In this document: positions 1-7,037 of the stretch, piece by piece
Layout of the letters: every line of letters starts with the position of its first letter
Position numbering within the stretch: position 1 is the stretch's first letter
Assembly (NCBI RefSeq): GCF_025318105.1
Contig: NZ_JAOANI010000028.1
Location: forward strand, 310,001-374,000
Reading direction: 5' to 3'
Source of the DNA: Venatoribacter pacificus
GTDB lineage: Bacteria > Pseudomonadota > Gammaproteobacteria > Pseudomonadales > Oceanobacteraceae
Length of the DNA stretch: 64,000 bases
Position numbers and translations under genes: made by a program
The notes under the pieces: model-generated
Seen by the model: the letters and a program-made list of their open reading frames with translations, nothing else
What the model was told of the DNA's origin: nothing
The model's database searches: none

Positions 1-18
1 ACCAGCATCGCTGGCTAA
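1..18 (+). CDS. rplU: 50S ribosomal protein L21, C-terminal end (partial)
   Basis: The first five codons read T-S-I-A-G followed by TAA. This fits the usual L21 ending (K-I-T-x-I-x-G) and lies directly upstream of rpmA, the conserved rplU-rpmA order. Only the last residues are in the window, so the call rests on this short tail plus context. Confidence 0.75.
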   Translation, partial: TSIAG

Positions 19-109
19 TATCGTTAAATTTGAATTCCGGGGTCCGTGTCTGTTGGCCAAACAGACCGCAATCGCAGTGTTGCAGTGACCTCACAGAAGG
101 AGAAAGATT

Positions 110-370
110 ATGGCTCACAAGAAGGCTGGTGGTAGTACCCGTAACGGTCGCGATTCCGAGAGCAAACGCCTTGGTGTCAAACTGTTTGGTGGTCAGGCTG
201 CTAAAGCAGGCAGCATCATCGTTCGTCAGCGTGGCACTCGTTTCCACGCAGGTTCCAACGTTAAAGTTGGCCGTGACCACACTCTGTTTGCAACTGCAGA
301 CGGCGTGGTTACCTTTGAAGTAAAAGGTCCGGATAACCGTAAGTTTGTAAGTATCGTTCCAGCCGCTTAA
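110..370 (+). CDS. rpmA: 50S ribosomal protein L27
   Basis: L27 is a small basic protein of the large ribosomal subunit whose N-terminus reaches the peptidyl transferase centre. The 86-aa product begins MAHKKAGGSTRNGRDS and carries the family signature GxxxxRQRGTxxHAG around residues 35-50; length is normal. An AGAAGGAG ribosome-binding site sits about 7 nt before the ATG. It follows rplU, and a hairpin terminator separates it from obgE. Confidence 0.98.
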   Translation: MAHKKAGGSTRNGRDSESKRLGVKLFGGQAAKAGSIIVRQRGTRFHAGSNVKVGRDHTLFATADGVVTFEVKGPDNRKFVSIVPAA

Positions 371-391
371 TCGCTGCACGACTTACCCGAG

Positions 392-431
392 CGCCCTGGC
401 TACAAAGTTACTTTGCAGTCAGGGCGTTTTT
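392..431 (+). terminator. Rho-independent terminator after rpmA
   Basis: A CGCCCTG/CAGGGCG stem (392-398 with 420-426), extended by a nearly paired CTACAAAG/CTTTGCAG inner stem, is followed by TTTTTG. It lies 22 nt after the rpmA stop and should end the rplU-rpmA transcript. Confidence 0.85.
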
Positions 432-441
432 GTTTGCATTC

Positions 442-523
442 AGGGCCTGTTAACACTCTCAGCGCCTTGCTTGAGAAATTTTTAGTGAACAGCAGGCCGG
501 TTTGATCTGTGTAAACAGGCCCT
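442..523. repeat. 82-bp MITE-like element with 14-bp terminal inverted repeats
   Basis: AGGGCCTGTTAACA at 442-455 is the inverted copy (13 of 14 matches) of TGTAAACAGGCCCT at 510-523. The 54 bp between them have no coding capacity. The unit lies between the rpmA terminator and obgE, ending 15 nt before the obgE start, so any obgE promoter must lie inside or beside it. The MITE label is inferred from shape only; no target-site duplication was identified. Confidence 0.45.
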
Positions 524-538
524 AAGAGGATATAAGGC

Positions 539-1729
539 ATGAAATTCGTCGACGAGGCGCGAATTACCGTTCAGGCGGGCAAGGGCGGCAATGGCTGTAT
601 GAGCTTCCGTCGCGAAAAATTCATCCCAAAAGGTGGTCCTGACGGTGGTGATGGTGGTGATGGTGGTTCCGTCTTCCTTGAAGGCGACGATTCCATGAAC
701 ACCCTGATCGATTACCGTTATACGCGCCACTATCAGGCTGAAAACGGTAAGAACGGTTCCAGCCGAAATTGTACCGGCTATAAGGGCGCTGACCTCTATC
801 TGAAAGTGCCGGTGGGCACGACGGCCATTGATGAAGATACCGGTGAAACGCTGGGTGATCTGACCGAACAGGGGCAGTTGCTGATGATTTCCCGTGGTGG
901 TTTCCACGGGCTGGGCAATACCCGTTATAAATCCAGTACCAACCAGGCGCCGACTCAGACCAAGCCGGGTCAGCCGGGTGAATCCCGTAACATCAAGCTG
1001 GAGCTGAAAGTGCTCGCGGATGTCGGTTTGCTGGGTTTGCCGAATGCCGGTAAGTCGACCTTTATCCGTGCTGTTTCTGCTGCCACGCCGAAAGTCGCGG
1101 ATTATCCGTTTACCACGCTGGTGCCGAATCTGGGTGTTGTCTCTGTCGAGGCGCACCGCAGCTTTGTGGTGGCGGACATTCCGGGTCTGATTCCGGGAGC
1201 CTCTGATGGTGCCGGTTTGGGGACGCGTTTCCTGAAACATCTGGTGCGTACCCATCTGTTGCTGCACGTCGTGGATATGGCTCCCTTTGATGATTCGGAT
1301 CCGGCAGAAAACGTACAGGCCATCAGTAATGAGCTGGAGCAGTTTTCTCCTGGTCTGGCACGGCGGGATCGCTGGTTGGTGCTGAACAAGCTGGATCTGG
1401 TGCCGGAAGAAGAACGTGAAGCCCGCTGTCAGGATGTGATTGATCGTCTGCAGTGGCAAGGCCCGGTGTATCGTATTGCAGCCATTAATCGCGAAGGTAC
1501 CTTCAAAATCAGCTGCGATATTATGGAATACATTGAACAGCGCCGTGAGCGCGCGCTGGAAGATGAAGAATTTGCCGAGCAGTTACAGGTTGAGCGTGCC
1601 CAAGTGGAAGCTGAAGCGCGTGAGCATATCGAGTATCTGCAGGAGCGTCGTCGCCAGCAGCGTGAGTTGCTGCGCGATGAAGATGACGATGACGATTACG
1701 ACGTAGAAGTTGTCTACACCAACGAATAA
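539..1729 (+). CDS. obgE: Obg family GTPase
   Basis: Essential ribosome-associated GTPase that acts in 50S maturation and stress signalling. The N-terminal glycine-rich Obg fold (residues 1-158, with GGxGGxGG runs) is followed by the G domain: G1 GLPNAGKST near residue 166, G2 YPFTT, G3 DIPGLI, G4 NKLD. The C-terminus (about 330-396) is a charged tail ending in an aspartate run (DEDDDDDYDVE), as in many proteobacterial Obg proteins. AAGAGGATATAAGG precedes the ATG. It lies in the conserved rplU-rpmA-obgE-proB order. Confidence 0.97.
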   Translation: MKFVDEARITVQAGKGGNGCMSFRREKFIPKGGPDGGDGGDGGSVFLEGDDSMNTLIDYRYTRHYQAENGKNGSSRNCTGYKGADLYLKVPVGTTAIDEDTGETLGDLTEQGQLLMISRGGFHGLGNTRYKSSTNQAPTQTKPGQPGESRNIKLELKVLADVGLLGLPNAGKSTFIRAVSAATPKVADYPFTTLVPNLGVVSVEAHRSFVVADIPGLIPGASDGAGLGTRFLKHLVRTHLLLHVVDMAPFDDSDPAENVQAISNELEQFSPGLARRDRWLVLNKLDLVPEEEREARCQDVIDRLQWQGPVYRIAAINREGTFKISCDIMEYIEQRRERALEDEEFAEQLQVERAQVEAEAREHIEYLQERRRQQRELLRDEDDDDDYDVEVVYTNE

Positions 1730-1784
1730 ACACCTAACAGTAACGCTCGAAAGAGCAGTCGCAGAGAGCAACAGGCAGAAAGCA

Positions 1785-2924
1785 ATGACGGCTGTGGAGT
1801 GGCAGGAAACCCGGCAAAAACTGGCGCAACAGAAGCGCTGGGTCATCAAAATTGGCAGTGCACTGTTAACCAATGACGGTCGTGGCCTGAATCGTGAAGG
1901 CATGCAGAGCTGGGTTGACCAGATTGCCGCATTGCTGCAACAGGGGCATGAGGTTGTGCTGGTGTCATCCGGTTCGGTGGCAGAAGGTATGACCCGTCTG
2001 GGTTGGTCTAAGCGCCCGGACGAAGTGCATAAGTTGCAGGCCGCAGCGGCTGTCGGGCAGATGGGGCTGGTGCAGGCGTATGAAACGGCTTTTGCTGGCC
2101 ATCAGCGCGCCACGGCGCAGATTCTGCTGACCCATGACGATCTCAGTGACCGTAAGCGTTATCTGAATGCCCGCAGTACACTGCGCACGCTGCTGAGTCT
2201 GGGTGTGGTGCCGGTTATTAATGAAAACGACACCGTGGTCACCGATGAAATCAAATTCGGCGATAACGATACCCTCGGCGCGCTGGTTGCCAATCTGGTG
2301 GAAGCCGATGTGTTGGTTATTCTGACTGATCAGCTGGGTTTGTTTACCGCCGATCCGCGCTCCAATCCCGATGCGCAGCTGATTGCTGAAGGCCGTGCCT
2401 CCGATCCGCAATATATGGCAATGGCCGGCGGCGGTGGTGTGCTGGGCCGTGGTGGCATGATTACCAAGATTCGTGCCGCCAAACTGGCAGCGCGTTCTGG
2501 TGCTGATACCGTGATTGTTGGTGGCCGGATTGATAACGTCATTACCCGTCTGCGGGCCGGTGAAGTGCTGGGCACTATGTTGCTGGCTGATAAAGAGCCG
2601 GTAGCGGCGCGTAAGCAGTGGATTGCCGGACATCTGCAGACACACGGTGAGCTGGTGCTCGATGCCGGTGCAGTTAAAGCACTGCGCGATGGTGGCCGCA
2701 GTTTGTTACCGATTGGTGTGGTGGCAACAACGGGCAGGTTTGAACGCGGTCAGGTTGTTGCCTGCAAAGATGAGCAGGGCAATCTGGTGGCCAAGGGTTT
2801 GGTGAATTACAACCAGTCTGACGCGCAGAAAATTGTGCGCACGCCAACGGCGCAGCTGGAGCAGGCGCTCGGTTATATTGCCGAGCCGGAGATTATTCAC
2901 CGCGATAATCTGGTAGTCTTGTAA
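1785..2924 (+). CDS. proB: Glutamate 5-kinase
   Basis: First step of proline synthesis: ATP-dependent phosphorylation of glutamate. The amino-acid-kinase domain (about residues 15-255) shows WVIKIGSALL, VSSGSVAEG, NENDTV and FGDNDTL; a C-terminal PUA domain follows (about 275-365). The reading frame is open back to 1710 inside obgE, but the ATG at 1785 gives 379 aa with the kinase motif near the N-terminus as in known ProB proteins, so it is preferred; its ribosome-binding site is weak. proA is not nearby. obgE-proB linkage matches Pseudomonas. Confidence 0.95.
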   Translation: MTAVEWQETRQKLAQQKRWVIKIGSALLTNDGRGLNREGMQSWVDQIAALLQQGHEVVLVSSGSVAEGMTRLGWSKRPDEVHKLQAAAAVGQMGLVQAYETAFAGHQRATAQILLTHDDLSDRKRYLNARSTLRTLLSLGVVPVINENDTVVTDEIKFGDNDTLGALVANLVEADVLVILTDQLGLFTADPRSNPDAQLIAEGRASDPQYMAMAGGGGVLGRGGMITKIRAAKLAARSGADTVIVGGRIDNVITRLRAGEVLGTMLLADKEPVAARKQWIAGHLQTHGELVLDAGAVKALRDGGRSLLPIGVVATTGRFERGQVVACKDEQGNLVAKGLVNYNQSDAQKIVRTPTAQLEQALGYIAEPEIIHRDNLVVL

Positions 2925-2983
2925 CTTTGGCGCGGCGCTCAGGCTGCGCGTTAAACAAAAGTAAGAATAAGCAGAGGAATAAC

Positions 2984-3823
2984 ATGATCGAGGCCGTAAA
3001 CGTAGCCGCTATTAACGTCAGTAACGACGCGCCTTTCACCCTGTTTGGCGGTATGAACGTACTGGAAAGCCGTGACCTGGCGATGCAGATTTGCGAGCAC
3101 TACGTCAAAGTGACGGAAAAGCTTGGTATCCCTTATGTGTTCAAAGCGTCTTTCGATAAGGCTAATCGTTCCTCGATCAATTCCTACCGTGGTCCGGGCA
3201 TGGATGAAGGTCTGAAGATTTTTGAAGAAATCAAAAAGACCTTTAATGTGCCGCTGATCACCGATGTACATGAACCTTATCAGGCCGCACCTGTGGCTGA
3301 AGTGGTGGATGTTATCCAGCTGCCTGCGTTTCTCGCACGTCAGACCGATCTGGTAGTGGCTATGGCCAAAACCGGCGCGGCCATCAATGTGAAGAAGCCG
3401 CAGTTCCTGGCGCCGCACGAAATGCGCCATATCATCAAAAAGTTTGCTGAAGCCGGCAACGAGCGCGTCATGTTATGTGAGCGTGGCTCAAGTTTTGGCT
3501 ACAACAATCTGGTGGTGGATATGCTGGGTATGGACGATATGAAGACCATGGCGCCGGTTATTTTCGACGCCACGCACGCGTTGCAGCGTCCTGGTGGTCG
3601 TACCGATTCTGCCGACGGTCGCCGTCAGCAGGCGTTCCAGTTGGCACGTTCCGGTATGGCTCTGGGGATTGCGGGTCTGTTTCTTGAGGCGCATCCGAAT
3701 CCGGCTGAAGCCAAGTGCGATGGCCCTTGTGCATTACCGCTGGATAAGCTGGAAGTGTATCTGGAACAGATGAAAGCCGTGGATTCGCTGGTGAAGTCTT
3801 TTGCAAAAGTGATCATCGACTGA
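2984..3823 (+). CDS. kdsA: 3-deoxy-8-phosphooctulonate (KDO-8-P) synthase
   Basis: Condenses phosphoenolpyruvate with arabinose 5-phosphate to make KDO-8-phosphate for the lipopolysaccharide inner core. The 279-aa product has family signatures FKASFDKANRSS, GPGMDEGL, DVHEP, KKPQFL, CERGSSFGYNNLVVDM and DATHALQRPGG. The ATG at 2984 has an AGAGGA site and gives the normal length. In many gammaproteobacteria kdsA sits with pyrG and eno; here it is between proB and rpsT, 59 nt after proB. Confidence 0.97.
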   Translation: MIEAVNVAAINVSNDAPFTLFGGMNVLESRDLAMQICEHYVKVTEKLGIPYVFKASFDKANRSSINSYRGPGMDEGLKIFEEIKKTFNVPLITDVHEPYQAAPVAEVVDVIQLPAFLARQTDLVVAMAKTGAAINVKKPQFLAPHEMRHIIKKFAEAGNERVMLCERGSSFGYNNLVVDMLGMDDMKTMAPVIFDATHALQRPGGRTDSADGRRQQAFQLARSGMALGIAGLFLEAHPNPAEAKCDGPCALPLDKLEVYLEQMKAVDSLVKSFAKVIID

Positions 3824-3863
3824 TCATTAAAGGAAGGGTTCTGCTTTTTAAGCGGTGCCCTTG

Positions 3864-3892
3864 TTGACACTGGGGCGGGATGTCTGGATAAT
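3864..3892 (+). promoter_or_regulatory. Sigma-70 promoter of rpsT
   Basis: TTGACA (3864-3869), a 17-bp spacer, then GATAAT (3887-3892): a near-consensus promoter ending 46 nt before the rpsT start. Strength of this order is expected for a ribosomal protein gene. Confidence 0.85.
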
Positions 3893-3938
3893 CCCGGCCC
3901 TTAGATTTGATTGATAAACCAATTTTGAGGAGCCGACT

Positions 3939-4205
3939 GTGGCAAATTCCGCTGGTTCTCGTAAACGCGCCCGTCAGGCTATCAAACGTCGTGCTCGTAC
4001 TGTAGCTCTGCGCTCAATGGTGCGTACTTACATTAAGAAAGTACACGCTGCTGTTGCGACTAACGACTATGACCAAGCCAACGCTGCGTTTACTAAGACT
4101 CAACCTTACATCGACAAAATGGTGAACAAGGGTATTCTTCACAAGAATACTGCTGGTCGCATCAAGAGTCGTTTGAATGCTAAGGTTTTCGCACTGAAAG
4201 GTTAA
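3939..4205 (+). CDS. rpsT: 30S ribosomal protein S20
   Basis: Small-subunit protein that binds 16S rRNA early in assembly. The 88-aa basic product MANSAGSRKRARQ... is normal in length and composition. It starts with GTG rather than ATG, preceded by TGAGGAG. E. coli rpsT uses a UUG start that is part of its autoregulation, so the non-ATG start here may also be regulatory (inference). It has its own near-consensus promoter and its own terminator. Confidence 0.97.
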   Translation: MANSAGSRKRARQAIKRRARTVALRSMVRTYIKKVHAAVATNDYDQANAAFTKTQPYIDKMVNKGILHKNTAGRIKSRLNAKVFALKG

Positions 4206-4232
4206 TCTCTGATTAACATTCCGGTACGAACG

Positions 4233-4258
4233 AAAAACCCGCTTTTGCGGGTTTTTTT
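4233..4258 (+). terminator. Rho-independent terminator after rpsT
   Basis: AAAAACCCGC, loop TTTT, GCGGGTTTTTTT: a strong hairpin with a U-tract, 28 nt after the rpsT stop. Confidence 0.92.
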
Positions 4259-4374
4259 GTTTCTGTCGTTTGTCATCCGGATTTATTCACCGCCTGTCTT
4301 TATCGGCATGATTCCGGTAGCTGACTTTCCTGTATGGCTGCGTATGATACGCGCAGATAAAAGGAGATCGTCGT

Positions 4375-5961
4375 ATGACGCAACAGCAAGACCCCGCTTC
4401 AGCCGATCAGAAACCGGCCAATAATAAAGGCCCGGGTCTGTTGCGCTCGTCGTCCATTGTCAGTCTGATGACCCTGCTCAGCCGGGTGTTGGGGCTGATC
4501 CGTGATGTGGTGGTGGCGCAGTATTTTGGCGCCCGTGCTGACGCCTTTTTTGTTGCGTTTAAAATCCCCAACTTTTTCCGCCGTTTGTTTGCCGAAGGTG
4601 CTTTCTCGGTTGCCTTTGTACCGGTGCTGAGCGAATACCGCCGCATGCGCCCACTGGAAGAAGTACAGTTACTGATTGCCCGCACCTCTGGGGTGCTGGG
4701 TCTGGCACTGCTGGCGGTCACTCTGCTGGCTCTGTTGTTTGCTGATTATCTGCCCTGGATTTTTGCGCCAGGCTTTCGCAGTGATCCGGAAAAGTTTGCC
4801 CTGACCGCCGATCTGCTGCGCATTACCTTCCCTTATTTGTTCTTCATTTCGCTGACGGCGTTTGCTTCCAGCGTGCTCAATGCGTATGGCCGTTTTGCGG
4901 TGCCGGCCTTTACTCCGGTATTGCTGAATCTGTGCATGATCTTCGCCACGCTGGTGATGACCGAGTGGTTTGTTGAACCGTTGTTCGCATTGGCCTGGGG
5001 GGTGTGTCTGGCGGGTCTGGTGCAGCTGGTGTTTCAGCTGCCGTTTGTGGCGCGGCTTGGCTTGCTGGTGCGCCCGCAGTATCAGCCAAAAGACGAAGGC
5101 GTTAAGCGCATTGGCCGTCTGATGGTGCCGGCGCTGTTTGGTGTATCGGTCAGTCAGATCAATCTGCTGCTGGATACGCTGCTGGCTTCTTTTCTGGAGA
5201 GTGGTTCGGTCAGCTGGCTGTACTATTCGGATCGTCTGAGCAATTTGCCGCTGGGAGTGTTTGCCATTGCTATCGGTGTGGTTATTTTACCGGCGCTGTC
5301 GGGTAAGCATGCGGCGGACGAGAAAGACAGTTTCTCGCGTACTCTCGACTGGGCAGTGCGCATGGTGTTTCTGATTGCTTTGCCCGCCTCACTGGCGTTG
5401 ATACTGCTGGCAATGCCGTTGATGTCGACAATCTTCTTTCATGGTGAAGTGACGGCTTATGACGTCGGCAAAATGACTCTGAGTCTGCAGGCTTATGGTT
5501 CCGGTTTGCTGGCCTTTATGATGATCAAGGTGCTGGCACCGGGCTATTACGCCCGCCAGGACACTAAAACTCCGGTGAAAATCGGTGTTCAGGCCATGGT
5601 GGTGAATATGGTGCTGAATCTGATTCTGGTGTTTCCGTTTGCCCATGCCGGGCTGGCACTGGCGACCTCGTTGTCAGCGTATTTCAATGCCTACATGCTG
5701 TACCGTGGTTTGCGTCAGCAGGGTGTCTATTTGCCGCAGGCCGGGTGGTGGTCTTTTGCATTCAAGCTGTTGCTGGCCAACGGTGCTTTGCTGGGATTGA
5801 TGTGGTGGCTGATGGGGCCGGCGCAAGCCTGGCTGGACTGGTCGCCTTCCTGGCGCGCAGGCTGGATGGCTTTGATTGTGGTTTCCGGCGTTCTGCTTTA
5901 TTTCGCTTTACTGATTGCGGCCGGTCTGCGCCTGCGCCATCTGCGTGGTGAGGTGTTCTGA
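4375..5961 (+). CDS. murJ: Lipid II flippase MurJ (MviN)
   Basis: Inner-membrane MOP-superfamily transporter that flips the peptidoglycan precursor lipid II. The 528-aa protein is almost entirely hydrophobic helices (14 expected) after a short polar N-terminus, with the family motif SRVLGLIRDVVVAQYFG (about residues 38-54) and DAFFVAFKIPNFFRRLFAEGAF. An AAGGAG site precedes the ATG. The rpsT-murJ-ribF-ileS order is that of Pseudomonas. Confidence 0.96.
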   Translation: MTQQQDPASADQKPANNKGPGLLRSSSIVSLMTLLSRVLGLIRDVVVAQYFGARADAFFVAFKIPNFFRRLFAEGAFSVAFVPVLSEYRRMRPLEEVQLLIARTSGVLGLALLAVTLLALLFADYLPWIFAPGFRSDPEKFALTADLLRITFPYLFFISLTAFASSVLNAYGRFAVPAFTPVLLNLCMIFATLVMTEWFVEPLFALAWGVCLAGLVQLVFQLPFVARLGLLVRPQYQPKDEGVKRIGRLMVPALFGVSVSQINLLLDTLLASFLESGSVSWLYYSDRLSNLPLGVFAIAIGVVILPALSGKHAADEKDSFSRTLDWAVRMVFLIALPASLALILLAMPLMSTIFFHGEVTAYDVGKMTLSLQAYGSGLLAFMMIKVLAPGYYARQDTKTPVKIGVQAMVVNMVLNLILVFPFAHAGLALATSLSAYFNAYMLYRGLRQQGVYLPQAGWWSFAFKLLLANGALLGLMWWLMGPAQAWLDWSPSWRAGWMALIVVSGVLLYFALLIAAGLRLRHLRGEVF

Positions 5962-5985
5962 GATCGCCATCCGTGGCCAAATGGC

Positions 5986-6014
5986 TGTTACCTGAGCAGT
6001 CATTTGGCTATAAT
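5986..6014 (+). promoter_or_regulatory. Candidate sigma-70 promoter of ribF-ileS
   Basis: A perfect TATAAT (6009-6014) lies 35 nt before the ribF start, with a poor -35 match (TGTTAC, 5986-5991) at 17-bp spacing. It would drive the ribF-ileS-lspA-fkpB-ispH run. Confidence 0.55.
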
Positions 6015-6048
6015 CCGGCCCTTTGTATTCGGCGGGTAGTGGTTGTTG

Positions 6049-7002
6049 ATGCGCTTATTGCGTGGGCTTCATAACATTCCGGAAGACTTTAGCGGTTGTG
6101 CGGTTACGATCGGCAATTTCGATGGTCTGCATCTTGGGCATCAGGGCATTTTGCGGGCGCTGAAACGCGTTGCGCGTGAGCACTCGGTACCGACGCTGGT
6201 GATGCTGTTTGAACCTCAGCCAAAAGAGTTTTTTGCGCCTCAGGTGGCTCCGGCGCGATTGGCCAATCTGCGGGAAAAGCTGCAGGATCTGGCGTCGCAG
6301 GAAGTGGATTATGTGCTCTGCCTGCCCTTCAATCAGACGTTGCGCTCTATGCCGGCGGATGCCTTTATCCGCGATATTCTTATCTCTGCCCTGGGTGTTA
6401 AGCACCTGATTGTTGGCGATGATTTCCGCTTTGGTTGTGACCGTAGCGGCGATTATCAGGCACTGGCGGCAGCCGGGCAGGAACATGGCTTCCGTGTTCA
6501 GGATACCTCCACCTTTGAAGTGGATGGTGAACGGGTCAGCAGTACCCGCGTGCGCAGCGAACTTGCCGCCAATAATCTGGCCCGGGTCGCGCATTTGTTG
6601 GGGCATCCTTACCGTATGTCGGGCCGGGTTGCCTTTGGCCGACAACTGGGCCGTATGCTGGATACGCCGACGGCCAATGTGATGGTGCAGCGTACTAAGT
6701 TGCCTCTCAGTGGTGTGTTCGCCGTGTGTGCAATTGATGAAGGCAACGGTCAACCCTATCAGGGCGTTGCCAATTGTGGTGTTAAGCCCACCATCAGCGG
6801 AGAGCCTGAACCTTCGCTGGAAGTACACCTGCTGGATTTTCAGGGCGATCTCTACCACCGCCATTTAACGGTGGAGTTTTTACATAAAATCCGCGAAGAA
6901 CAAAAATTTTCTGGTCTGGATGAACTTAAGCAGGCCATTGCGGCCGATAAAACAGCGGCCAGACAGTATTTTGCCGCTTTGCCCGATTCATCCCGATTTT
7001 AG
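6049..7002 (+). CDS. ribF: Bifunctional riboflavin kinase / FAD synthetase
   Basis: Phosphorylates riboflavin to FMN and adenylates FMN to FAD. The N-terminal nucleotidyltransferase domain has GNFDGLHLGHQ (about residues 22-32) and VGDDFRFG; the C-terminal riboflavin kinase domain (about 180-305) shows GRQLGRMLDTPTAN and GVxNCGxKPT. The frame opens two TTG codons earlier; the ATG at 6049 is taken as the start, giving 317 aa. It opens the ribF-ileS-lspA-fkpB-ispH operon. Confidence 0.96.
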   Translation: MRLLRGLHNIPEDFSGCAVTIGNFDGLHLGHQGILRALKRVAREHSVPTLVMLFEPQPKEFFAPQVAPARLANLREKLQDLASQEVDYVLCLPFNQTLRSMPADAFIRDILISALGVKHLIVGDDFRFGCDRSGDYQALAAAGQEHGFRVQDTSTFEVDGERVSSTRVRSELAANNLARVAHLLGHPYRMSGRVAFGRQLGRMLDTPTANVMVQRTKLPLSGVFAVCAIDEGNGQPYQGVANCGVKPTISGEPEPSLEVHLLDFQGDLYHRHLTVEFLHKIREEQKFSGLDELKQAIAADKTAARQYFAALPDSSRF

Positions 7003-7037
7003 AACCGAATTCAGACTTTCAGAAAAGTGACGCAGCT

